A stretch of DNA of 64,000 bases from assembly GCA_903813345.2 (NCBI GenBank), contig CAIIXF020000002.1:23634455-23698454 (forward strand), in the 5' to 3' direction. The stretch comes from Owenia fusiformis. Taxonomy: Eukaryota; Annelida; Polychaeta; Sabellida; Oweniidae. The notes beneath the pieces were generated by a model. It saw only the letters and a program-made list of their open reading frames with translations. It did no database searches and was not told the DNA's origin. This document shows, one piece after another, positions 1 through 12,300 of the stretch; the first letter of the stretch is position 1; the number at the start of each line of letters is the position of its first letter. The position numbers and the translations under genes were made by a program.

Positions 1-320
1 GACTGGTGTCCTATATTTGACAACCATAATGTAAAAAGTGAAGTGCCAGATTAGATTATTTGCATATTACTTTGCAGAGGCTACATGCTGTGACTTCTCC
101 CATGGCTGACTGGTGTCCTATATTTGACAACCATAATTTAAAAAGTGAAGTGCCAGATTAGATTATTTGCATATTACTTTGTAGAGGCTACATGCTGTGA
201 CTTCGCTCCTGGCTGACTGGGGTCCTATATTTGACAACCATAATGTAAAAAGTGAAGTACCAGATTAGATTAATCCATATTACTTTGCAGAGGCTACATG
301 CTGTGACTTCGCCCCTGGCT
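1..320 (+). repeat. Tandem copies of the 5' part of an SLC6 terminal exon
   Basis: Three head-to-tail units of 107, 107 and 106 bp (1-107, 108-214, 215-320) lead into the intact exon that starts at 291. Units 78-161 and 185-268 each keep a 3' splice-site-like TTTG(C/T)AG, the RLHAVTSP start, a DWCP or DWGP motif and an in-frame TAG after a short tail ending EVPD. The copy at the left edge (1-54) is cut by the window. They may be alternative terminal exons or decayed exon duplications. The repetition and open frames are visible; use as exons is inference. Confidence 0.8.
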
Positions 321-497
321 GACTGGGGTCCTATATTTGATAGCCAGCCTACTAAAGATGAAGTACCAGACTACATTGGATGTATGTCACCTGAAGAGGA
401 GGCTCAGTTGGAGCAAGAGAGAAAAGCTGCAGAGGCAAGCCTCTCTGTGTCAATGTCTGAGGAACAAATATACTCAGAATTCAAGGTCAGAATATAA
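291..497 (+). CDS. Last coding exon of an upstream SLC6 transporter (partial gene)
   Basis: The exon follows a 3' splice site ending TACTTTGCAG at 290 and runs to a TAA at 495-497. It encodes 68 residues starting RLHAVTSPLADWGPIF. The basic residues followed by P-x-x-DWGP are the hallmark of the cytoplasmic segment just after TM12 in SLC6 transporters, and exon 13 of the neighbouring gene has the same pattern ([10 protein letters not shown]). The tail is acidic and Glu/Gln-rich. The rest of the gene lies left of the window. A polyadenylation-type AATAAA lies at about 543. It is a paralog of the gene starting at 798, on the same strand, so the locus is an SLC6 tandem cluster. Confidence 0.7.
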   Translation, partial: RLHAVTSPLADWGPIFDSQPTKDEVPDYIGCMSPEEEAQLEQERKAAEASLSVSMSEEQIYSEFKVRI

Positions 498-797
498 ACA
501 TTCTAGTTCACTGTTAATTGTATTTTTCAACCAGGCTAAAACAAATAAAACTCAGAATTCAATGTTGGAATACAAATATTTAAATTAATTTTCATTTGTT
601 TTTCCAACTATGAACTATGAACATTATGTCCAATAATATCTACTTTGGCTCAAGTTTTGCCCCGCCTTTTAAAGCCTTGCCTAATTTTGGTATCTTGGCT
701 ATACTTGATACTTCTGTATATGATAAAGAGGAAAAATATAGCATCATTAAATGACTCGCTAAGATAGAGTTTGTATTAATGCTACCAGGGCTACCAA
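498..797. other. Spacer between two SLC6 genes
   Basis: About 300 bp of AT-rich sequence. It holds the AATAAA near 543 of the upstream gene and presumably the 5' UTR or promoter of the next gene. An in-frame TAA at 777-779 lies seven codons before the ATG at 798. I see no clear TATA box. Confidence 0.5.
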
Positions 798-3700
798 ATG
801 AGAAAGTCTGCGTTGTACTTTGCGGAGGAGATTGATACGGGGAGTATAGATTGGGAGACTGATGAGAACAAGGATCGCGGGAATTGGTCCGGTCGCTATG
901 ACTTTCTGCTTACTTCTTTGGGTTATTCTGTCGGACTTGGCAATGTGTGGAGATTCCCTTACCTTGTGTATAGGAATGGCGGAGGTAAAAAATAAACTCT
1001 AAGGTTTATCTATACATTCACTGCTTTCACCGTATTACGTAGTATCCATTACCATTATAGTTATTGAGTGATTCTAGGTTTTATCTATACAATAACTGCT
1101 TTCACAGTATTACGTAGTATCCATTACCATTATAGTTATTGAGTGATTATAAAGATAACAGTATGATCACTTTTAGATTAACACCTTAACCCTTTCGATG
1201 ATAGGCTCCATATGAAGCCCTATTATATAATACCTTTCATTGGCTCCTTTTGGTACCATTGTATTTATTATTAGACTCCAGATTGAAAATCTGGAGTCTA
1301 TTGTTTTTGCCTGAATTCTTCTTCTTATTTTTATTCTTCTCCTTAGCACGATTTCTCAGTAACTAGAAGACTTAAGGTAAATCTGATTACAAGGTCAGTC
1401 AGGGTATGTGACCTAGTTTCTAGGAAATTAGGTCAAATTTATATCTAGGTCAAAGGTCAAATTCCAGGTCAATTTTTTTAATTTCACACATTTTCAATTT
1501 TCTTTTTTATCTTTCAATATTTCTTGCTATAAATATTTTTCTAGGTTTCTCTAAGTGTTTCAAACATTTTGCTAAATATATGTCTTGATAAAAAAATTAT
1601 CAATTTTGAGAAATTTGACTTTAAAAAAAAGTCGAATTTTAAAATGGGTTAAATCTATCAGAATTGGTATTAATTAAATAGGAAATTTCCTCAAGATTTC
1701 GAATCTGAAAACAAAATTGTGATCCGACTTCAGGTTCAGGAGCTCTGATCTTTTGAAATTTTGAAAAAAAGATTTGATGATATCCCCATGTCATGTCAAT
1801 CGGGCCGATATTTTTTTATTTCTCATTAAAATCAAAGTTCAAATTAAGGTTTTAATAGAAAATTTTCTCAGGATTCCGAATCTGAAAACAAAATTGAGAT
1901 CCGACTTCCGGTTTTAGAAGTTATGGGCTTTTGAAATCTCAAAAAAAATCCCACCGCTGCCACCAAATTGTAACAATCTCAACCCTTTCATTAATATCAG
2001 ATCTCAAAATGGTTTTGAGATGAACAATCTGAATCTGGAGTCTTGAATTGAACTTGTTCAATTTCACCAGTCTAGTTATTTATATACATCAATGAAATGA
2101 CAATATTTCCAGTTCTATTCAATGTTTTTACACCAAATTGTGACAAGTTGTTCTAATGTGATAATCCTTACTAATAATTGTATTTTAGTGATAAAATTCA
2201 AGGTATAGGTCCCGGGGCATTGGTAAAAACCGCTCTTACTTACCCGTCACCAGGCCAACATTTTCCTCTTATATTCATGATGGGAAGGGGTTAAGGAAGG
2301 ATAGGAACAGATATGAATCACTGCGCCCTCTATCAATCAGCCCTCAACCTGTAGCCATTATTATGTTTTACAGCCTATGGTGCCCTCTGAGCTTTTTAAC
2401 CAAAGTGCAACACTTCAACCTAGTTCATATTTCCCCGCTTTTGCCTCAAAATACGAACCCAAAAAATCATTGTCTTTCTCTAAAATTTTTTGAAATAAAA
2501 CTAAATGTATGTATTTGGCAAAAATGAAGCTCGAAAAATGAAAATTTGTGAATTCCAATGAAACACCCTATTGGGCTATGTAGCTAATCCTATTATATTA
2601 TGTAGCTAGCCCTATTATTCTATGTAGCTAACCCTATTATTTTATGTAGACAGTAGTCCACCACCAATCCAACATGTGTTTAACTTTAATTTCAGGTGCA
2701 TTTTTCATCCCATACATTCTTATGTTGGTACTGTGTGGGATCCCATTGTTCTATATGGAACTGTGCTTTGGTCAGTTTGCCAGCCTTGGACCCATCTCAA
2801 TATGGAAAGTGTCACCTCTCTTCAAAGGTAAATAATCTTCCTTTATGATAATGTATGTAACTCATCATCATTATTATCCCACCGAACGAAGTTCGAGAGG
2901 GATATAGGAAAGCCGTCCGTCCGTCCGTTCGTCCGTCTGTTTGTCCGGGCGATAACTCAAATAACGTTTCACGGATTTGATTCAAATTTTATAGGCTTAT
3001 GCCTTATGGGTGTAGGACCTCTGCTCGAGAAGGAATTTTCAATATGGCCACTGAATTCAAAATGGCCGCCATTTTTCGTAAAAAATGTAATCTTTAATAA
3101 CTCAAATACTAGTTTGCGGATTTGGTTAAAATTTTATATGCTGATGCCTAGGGACACAGTAGATATGTTCGAGTAAAAATTTTCAAGATGGCGGCTAGAT
3201 TTCAAAATGGCGGCCATTTTTCGTAAAAAAACTTAATCTTTGATAACTCAAATACCAGTGAACGGATTTGGTTCAAATTGTATATGGTGATGCCAAGGGA
3301 CACAGTAGATCTGTTCGAGATACAATTTTCAAGATGGCTGCTGAAATTCAAAATGGCGGCCATTTTTCGTAAAAAAACATTATCTCTGGTAACTCAAATA
3401 CCAGTGAACGGATTTGGTTCAAATTTTATATGCTTATGCCTAGGGACAAAGGAGCTTCGCTCAAGATGGGATTTTCGAAATGGCCACTGATTGTCAAAAT
3501 GGCGGCCATGTTTCGTAAAAAAAACGTAATCTTTGATAACTCAAATACCAGTGAACGGATTTGGTTCAAATTTTATATGATAATGCCTAGGGACACAATA
3601 GATCTGTTCGAGAAAGAATTTTCAAGATGGCAGCCTGATATTCAAAATGGCAGCCATTTTTCATAAAAAAAGGTAATCTTTGATTACTCAAATACCAGCG

Positions 3701-6318
3701 AACGGATTTGGCTCAAATTTCATATGATGATGCCTAGGGACAAAGGAGATCTGTTCGAGAAAGAATTTTCAAGATGGCGGCTGAATTTCAAAATGGACGC
3801 CATTTTTCGTAAAAAAACGTAATCTTTGATAACTCAAATACCAGTGAACAGATTTGGCTCATTTTTTATATGATGATTCCTAGGGACACAGTAGATCTGT
3901 TGGAGAAAATTTTTTCAAGATGGCGGCTGAATTTCAAAATGGTAGCCATTTTTCATAAGAAAAAACGTAATCTTTGATAAGTCAAATACCAGTGAACAGA
4001 TTCGGTTCAAATTTTATATGCTGATGCCTAGAAACTCAGTAGCTCTGTTCGAGAAAAAATTTTAAGATGGCGGCTGATCTTCAGAGGCTTCAGAATGGCT
4101 GCCATTTTTCATTTTCGTAATCTTTGGTAACTCAACTGCCGTTCGGTGGGATTTGCTACTCCGTGGAGTTGCTGTTTTTCTAGTTATTTTATTTTTTACC
4201 TTTAAGTTCATTTTTAACTCCCTTTGACTGTTGTATGAATGCTGGATGTCCTCAATTGGTTTTGTTAAAAAATGTTACTAATGTGAGAAAAAAGCTTAAA
4301 TATTCCAGCAATTTAACATTTTTCAAAGGTAAAGGATGGGAAAATAATTTTCTAAAGCCAGATTTTATCCTCATTGCTTTATAGGCTAATTGATTTAGTT
4401 AAATTATATAGATAAATTAAATACTTCATGAAATCCTGTTGTTTATATTTAGCTGATTTTTTTATTTTCAGGTATTGGATATGGCAGTTGTTTACTGACT
4501 GTATCCGTGGTGATCTACTATACAATGTTGATAGCTTGGAGCATGTTCTATCTCTTTGCATCTATGACTAATACACTACCTTGGGGCTCCTGTGATAATA
4601 TATGGAATACACCAGGTAGGTTAACTTACTTGCATTCAGGGTACTTTAGGTTGATATACTAGCACAAGAGGAGGAATATCCCAGAATTCATAGATGAATG
4701 TATCTCTATGTAAAGATGAACTTTTGCATTATATGGAGATATGTTCATCTATGAATTCTGGGATATTTCATCTATGAATTCTGGGATATTTCATCTTTGA
4801 ATTCTGGGATATTTCATCTATGAATTCTGGGATATTCCCCCCCCTCTATTACTAGCACCAGGTCATTGGTGTTTGACCAATAGGTGGCACAGTGGTCAAT
4901 CTGTTCGATACAGCAAACAGACTGATCTCTGCTCAACCTATTATCCAAACATCTATGGTTAATGCCCCAGAGGTCTATTTTTACCTGTTATTCGTAATCT
5001 GTAACATGTAGAACTTACAGTATATATGGCTATAGTCTTTTTCCAGAGATCAGGCTGGTTTTGTTTTCACATCTCTTATGTGAAAATAAGCACAGTTAGA
5101 CTCGGAACAGATCAGATCTGGTTCAGTCAGCTAACTTGTTTGTTCTCCATCATGTATGGAAAGGAATGCAATGAACATGATGTCATTTATATATGGATCA
5201 CAGAAAGTACATGTGCACCTTATGAATTCAGTTTTTTTTTTTATGTCACCACTAGAAGTAATAGTCTCCAACTTTTTTTGTGCTTGGTGGTTTGTGTTTG
5301 GCTTTCGATGGTTAGGGTATGTAACCAATGGCAGGTGGTGACATTTTGCATGTTAATGCCTTGTTGTCTTGATGATTCCTTCTCTTACAAAAATGGCTCC
5401 CATTAGCGCAATATTTTACACATTTTGTACTTGTATGTTTCAGCCTGCAGAGAAGTCAGTAAGATGTTATCTCAATTAAACTGCTCAGACTCAACAAATA
5501 TCACCTTGACAACAGCTCAAACAACTACTGAACTAGTTAGTCCTGCTTTGATGAATGCTACTGAACTGGTTGGTAACAATGAAACTACAGGGTGTCTCAA
5601 TAATGACACTTGGAAATCTGCTAGTGAGGAATATTTCTAGTAAGTGTGTCATAGGTAAAAAAAATGAAAGTACACCTTGTTTAATTTGACTTAGATTTTG
5701 CCATGTTAAAGAATCTTGAATAGCTGAACATATTTGGCCAGTGAGTCCCAGTGACAATCACATTCAATCGATTTTTACTGTACAATGTACTTTTTCAGCT
5801 ATAATGTGCTCGAGAGGTCTGATGGCATTGACACAATGGGTACAGTACGCTGGCACCTTGCTCTTTGTCTACTGGCTTCCTGGATACTTATCTTCTGTGC
5901 CAACATCAAAGGAATCAAGTCAGTTGGTAAGGTATGTATGCTTTTGGCTTGGGAATCATGTCAGTTGGTACGGTATGTACTGTGGCTCATGGCTTGCTCT
6001 ACTGACTAAGATGTTATAATGTAAGGAATATTCTGTTACAGTGATAATACTTATAATACTATTTTCACTTGTTTGTAAAATCTTGAGTTCAAAAGTTTAC
6101 AATTGTATTCCTAGCATGAATTGAGGCACTTGCAAAAATTGCAAAAACATGAATACGCAAAAAGAGACAAATGAAAATTGTTCATAGAGATTCAACTTGT
6201 TTTACAGAAATTGAATTTAATTATAGGTGGTTTATGTGACTGTTGTGGCACCTTACATCATTTTATTAGTGTTTCTTATACGTGGACTGACACTCCCAGG
6301 AGCCCTAGATGGTATAAG
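798..6318 (+). CDS. SLC6 transporter, exons 1-6 (N-terminus to TM5 region)
   Basis: The start ATG at 798 is preceded by an in-frame stop and gives a short 26-residue N-terminus before [10 protein letters not shown]. Exon 1 carries TM1 with the unwound GLGN segment that binds Na+ and substrate. Exon 2 carries TM2 ([20 protein letters not shown]). Exon 3 carries TM3 with the conserved IYY and ends in [12 protein letters not shown]. Exon 4 is almost entirely the large extracellular loop 2, with the partner Cys (ACREV) and several N-glycosylation sequons (NIT, NAT, NET, NDT). It ends one base before an apparent TAG, which is really the TA|GTAAGT donor. Exon 5 holds [12 protein letters not shown] and TM4 ([13 protein letters not shown]). 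Exon 6 holds TM5 with [19 protein letters not shown]. Confidence 0.9.
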
Positions 6319-9300
6319 GTAATTAAAACTTAACTTTTGAAGACAATACAGTGATTTCACCACCATTTGAGAATTTTAATAGCTTGCATATCATCTTAGT
6401 TTGTATTTATCCCACTATTGGTCAGAATTGTGAAATAGAATTTCAAACTGCTAGATTATATAAAATAATGTTTAGCATACTTACAGGGTGGGCCAAAAAA
6501 ATGGGGACATTTTCCCATCTATTGTAACTTTTGTTAGTGATGTATTATTTTATTGGCACACCCTGTACCTTCATTTTTATCAAGTTACATAATATTAGTA
6601 TATAAGGTCCATGCAGTATAAGTGGGTCACTTTTTCACCGAAAAGTCCCTAGATGTGGGTCCCATTTTGAATACAAAAACCCATTTTTTTGTTTTATAAT
6701 ATGAAAGTAAGGTATATCAAACATAAAATTGAAATCAGATCCAACATATGATGTGTATTAAAAAAATATTGTTCAACTTTAAAGGCAGCTACTGTGGGTA
6801 CTGTTTAACAACATTATTTTAGCCTATTTCAAATACTTTACCAGATTGCGACACTAAAATGAGCTATTAACAGTTCATACATGTATGTAAACTCTACTAT
6901 CAAACCAAACTAGTTCTCACTACGTTCTCGAAAAGGGGCTTCAACTGTGTACGAACGGACTGGACGTACTTAGAACCATTTGGGGTCTATTTACAAACTT
7001 CATCAAACATACTCGAACAGGTAGGTCCTCTAGAACTTAGAACATGCTCAAAATGTCATCACGTTCTACAATTAGAACGAGTGACAACGTACTAATGACG
7101 AGCTGGACGTACTACGAACGGAACCGTCGTACTTCAATCCTACTAGGGACGTTTTTACAATGAGTTGAACTGTCTGAGGACGTATTGAGAACGAGGCAGA
7201 ACTAATTGCAAACGGGTTTAAACTGACTAAGAATGTATAATTAAAGACTGCTTATGAACGAGTTAGCAAAAATATAGCTATCACACCAAACAAGCTGCCA
7301 CTGTGTTCTTCAAAACTGGTTTTAAACTGTGTGCGAACGGAATGAACGTAGCTGCAACTTTCTAAGGTCTATTTACAAACTTCATGAACTTTCTCAGACG
7401 GGAAGGTGATTTTAGAATTTTGAAATGATTCAAAATTCGATGGCGACCATACCGTTCTGTAATCAGGTCATGATGACCTTCTAGACTAACGGATGCGTTA
7501 TATGACGTTGCACACTGTCGTGGTGCGACCTGAATGAACTGCGAATGAGATGGATGTATTGAAGACTGTTTTTAAACGAAGTAGCTAATTATTTAAGACA
7601 TATTTCCCGACCACAGCCAGATTGAGCCCGTTTTACGACGTTTTCGTAGGACTGACAAGAACGGGTAAGAACTAGTTTGGTGTGATAGGGGGTTAATAAC
7701 ATATTTTTGATTGAAACATGTTTTTTGAATTTTTGTTTGGGACAGGGTATGAAAACATTGGTTTCAAAATCTATAAATAAAATCAAATGGATTTACAGTT
7801 TTAATGTTTCCCTCAGTACTCAATAGTTTTGTTAGGTCCACAACAAGATATATTTAATAATAAACCGTGCATAAATTATTTTCTATCCATTATTATGCTC
7901 ACAGCTTCTTATTTACGAGTACATTTTGTTATTGCAAACATTAAATTGACAGTTTTAAGCAGGTTTTAGCGCTTTCAGATTTATTATCCCACCGAACGAA
8001 GTTCGAGGGGGATATCGAGAAGCCGTCCGTCCTCCATTCGTCCGTCCGTTCATCCGTCTGTCCGTCCGTCTGCAGTCAATTGGAAGAGGCAACAAACAGA
8101 GTTACCAGCCTGGGAAATAAACTACAATGTCAAGGTTACAGGAGTAACATGCTAAATTCGTATACTAAGAAAGCTATAACAAGAAATAAATTGATATGTA
8201 TTAAATACAATATGCAGGAGAATATCATCATGAAGTACTGGAAAATTAACGAGAGAAGAGAACATTAACAAACGAATATGAAACAGTATATTCTTCGCAA
8301 AGAGGGTAAACTAAGAAGACAGATCAACACAAGAACATCAGTAAGGGAAAGGGAGAGTTTTCCGGCCGGATCAAAACGTTTAACCCACCTATGCGCAGTC
8401 TCAAGTCTGTGGACCCTGAAGAAAGATAACTAACATCACAATCAAATCAAGACAAAGAAAGAAGACAATGAAAGAAGAAACTAATGCAGCAACAACAAAT
8501 GACGTCCGTCCGTCCGTGCGTCTGTCCATGTGTCCAGGCAATAATTCCAATACCGGTTGACGGATTTGGTTCAAATTTTATAGGCTTATGCCTTATGAGT
8601 GTAGGACCTCTGCTCGAGAAGGAATTTTCAATATGGCCACTCAGTTCAAATGGCCGCCATTTTTCGTAAAAAATGTAATCGTTGATAACTCAAATACAAG
8701 TTGACGGATTTGGTTCAAATTATTTTGGTTCAAATTATTATGCTCACAGCTTCTTATTTACGAGTACATTTTGTTATTGCAAACATTAAATTGACAGTTT
8801 TAAGCAGGTTTTAGCGCTTTCAGATTTATTATCCCACCGAACGAAGTTCGAGGGGGATATCGAGAAGCCGTCCGTCCTCCGTTCGTCCATCTGTTCATCT
8901 GTCCGTCCGTCTGCAGTCAATTGGAAGAGGCAACAAACAGAGTTACCAGCCTGGGAAATAAACTACAATGTCAAGGTTACAGGAGTAACATGCTAAATTC
9001 GTATACTAAGAAAGCTATAACAAGAAATAAATTGATATGTATTAAATACAATATGCAGGAGAATATCATCATGAAGTACTGGAAAATTAACGAGAGAAGA
9101 GAACATTAACAAACGAATATGAAACAGTATATTCTCCGCAAAGAGGGTAAACTAAGAAGACAGATCAACACAAGAACATCAGTAAGGGAAAGGGAGAGTT
9201 TTCCGGCCGGATCAAAACGTTTAACCCACCTATGCGCAGTCTCAAGTCTGTGGACCCTGAAGAAAGATAACTAACATCACAATCAAATCAAGACAAAGAA

Positions 9301-12300
9301 AGAAGACAATGAAAGAAGAAACTAATGCAGCAACAACAAATGACGTCCGTCCGTCCGTGCGTCCGTCCGTGTGTCCAGGCGATAATTCCAATACCGGTTG
9401 ACGGATTTGGTTCAAATTTTATAGGCTTATGCCTTATGAGTGTAGGACCTCTGCTCGAGAAGGAATTTTCAATATGGCCACTCAGTTCAAAATGGCCGCC
9501 ATTTTTCGTAAAAAATGTAATCGTTGATAACTCAAATACAAGTTGACGGATTTGGTTCAAATTTTATATAATGATGCTTAGGGACACAGTAGCTATGTTC
9601 AACAAATAATTTTCAAGATGGCTGCTTAATTTCAAAATGGCAATTTTTTGTAAGAAACGTAATCTTTGATAACTCAAATACCAGTGAACAGATTTGGTTG
9701 AAATTTTATATGATTATGCCTAGGGACACAGTAGCTCTGTTCAAGGAATAATTTTCAAGATGGCGGCTGAATTTCAAGATGGCAGCCAATTTTCATAAAA
9801 AACGTAATCTTTGGTAACTCATATACCAGTGAACGGATTTGGTTCAAATTTTATATGATGATGCCTAGTTCACAATGGTATAAACTAACTTTGTGCCAAA
9901 TTTCATGCTTCTATCACAAAGTGCACAAACATTTCAACATTTACACTAGCTATAAGATGCATAATATATGTTTTGTTCGGTGGGATTTGCTACTCCGTGG
10001 AGTTGCTGTTTTTCTAGTTCATTTCATGATAATCTCATACTGACAATTATTAACAGTTGTCGAAAAACAAAGTAAGTTTCATTAGGATGAGGAGGGGGTA
10101 AATGATTTTTTGTTTGTAAATAGGGTTGATTTTTAATATTCAAGTGTAAGAGAAATTAACATTTTAAACTTTCCTTTGATAAGACAAATTAATATTTTAA
10201 AATTACCTTAGATAAGGGGAAGAGGATCAAACCATTATTCAAAGTTAACTTCAGTTTCCAGTAACTCGACACCATCCCTCTTTTACACGAGCATCTTTTT
10301 AAGTGACATTAATGACTTTTACTGTGACCTTCAATTGATAAATGTTCAACATTTTGACAGGCAGGGAGTTGCTTTTGCTTAATAAACGTATTTTTAAACA
10401 AATTGTACACATATGTCAATTTTGAACAGCGGTTTTCAATGCACAAATCAAAACAACAGTATAATAATATTTGCCATCTACCTTTGATTTAAATATAACA
10501 AAGACATATTTAAGACATTTCTCTAAATTATCACTTCTTATTAATTATGAGTAACTCTCATTTTGGATTTCTAATGCTTGACTTAGACATACAAATTAAA
10601 ATTTGCGATACTCTTATACATTTACTTTGAGTTAAATAAAGCTATACCTCTGACAGATCTCGGAAAGTAACAAAAATTCCTAGTTTTCAGATTCATGAAA
10701 ACTTGATTTAAGGAAATATATTTTGTTCATTGGGGTATGCTACTCTGTGGAGTTGCCATTCTCTAGTTAATGCAGCAGTTGCATAGTATTGAACAAATAA
10801 TACAGATCTCTCCGAGGAAAATCTTTATAACCTGGCAAAGTTGATCAACAAAAATCTGCTCAGATTGATGACGATGCAGTTAAAGGGAAAATACATAAGT
10901 TGCTACGTAATGGTCAGTGCAGTGCTTCTTGTAACTCTGTATCTAACATTAAAACACACGCAAAATAAGAAGAGCTACATCAGAAAGCATTTATCATCAT
11001 TGATTGAAAAGAGGAGAAAAATACACAATAGGACGTGTGAAGTACACAATAGGACGTGTGAAGTAATGTTGAATATTATCACAACGTTTCCCGTACTGCA
11101 ATCAACTTACGATATGAAGTCACATGGATTTTTAAAAGAATCTCACAAAAGATTTGAAAGTCGTCAAATGGACTTTATTCATTCCCTTTCATTGAATATG
11201 AAGCATCCATGTGTAGAGAAGATACATCTTCTCGTGGAAAATAAGGATTTGGAAAAGTATTTAAAATCACTGAGTGGAACATTGTTCTCGGAAGCTGACA
11301 TAGACAGTATGGTTCATTTTCACGAGCTATCAAGTTTTCCTACTTACAAGGCTTATGCCAAATATGCCAATGAAAATCTGATGTTTAAGAACATTGCGAT
11401 AATGAATGCTGATATTTCGCTTGGTGAAGGATTTGACCAGATCAAAGAAAGTTACCTTGTTAAGGACCAGGTTGCGTATTGTTTAACGAGACACTCATCA
11501 CTGTTACCGAACTGCACATCCAATAAAAACTTCTGCACAAAACCTTATATCGGATCTCATGATGTTCACATTTTCTTCATGGATAAAGCTTTCGATAACT
11601 GGAGCTTAAATCTTCTGGATTACCCGATTAACGTTCTTGGATGTGAGAATGTATTTATTTATGTAATCACGAAGAAATTGAATAAAACTGGACTGAACCC
11701 ATGTTCAATTTTGAAAACCCATCACAACCACTGCTCTGGAATAAGGACTGCAGATACAGTAAATGACACAAGACGTGTTAACATAGGCCCAAATAAAAAG
11801 TATTCAAGACTTATTTATTATTCTAAAAGATTATTTTAACTTCAAAAATCTGTGATTTACAACAGGAGAGATAATAGTTTATTGGTTTTAGGCACTACAC
11901 TTAGTATTAATCCTAGTTTTTCTTTAGCTATTCAAGGTGCACTGTTTTTTTATATCATTTAATTTTAACAAAATTAATGTCTGTATGATTAATGATCTGA
12001 TATGGTTGGTCCATATTGAATATGCTTATTTAATACAGTATCAGAGGCTGTATTTTTACCAACAGTATACTGATGCATTAGTATGCTGGGATGTGGACAC
12101 AGCCTGGAATAGATCTATTTATTGCAATACTCAACTGGCAACATTTGATAACAGGAAAAGTATCACTCTATATGATATAATTTATGAAGCTGTCATGTTC
12201 TGGGTACATGCACTCTTTGAAAGGCAAAAGTAAATGGAACTAAATTAAATAGGTTTATCGTTTTTTGTTGTTGTTATGAATTACATGTTATGAAAAAATA

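Noticed and set aside
252-290. ATG at 252 as start of an 81-residue protein
   Set aside because: The sequence before 291 is intron ending in TACTTTGCAG; homology to SLC6 tails starts at 291.
5026-5406. 126-codon ORF as a gene
   Set aside because: It lies wholly in SLC6 intron 3 over a dispersed repeat, with no family signature.
5636-5642. TAG after EEYF as the end of a truncated SLC6 protein
   Set aside because: TA|GTAAGT is a strong splice donor and the next exon continues the family sequence in phase.
8080-9109. Two identical 62-codon ORFs as a duplicated gene
   Set aside because: They are part of repeated element cargo, short and without recognisable domains.
10841-10867. TTG as the start of nested gene copy 1
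   Set aside because: Non-ATG starts are unlikely here; an in-frame ATG follows at 10868. The same holds for copies 2 and 3.
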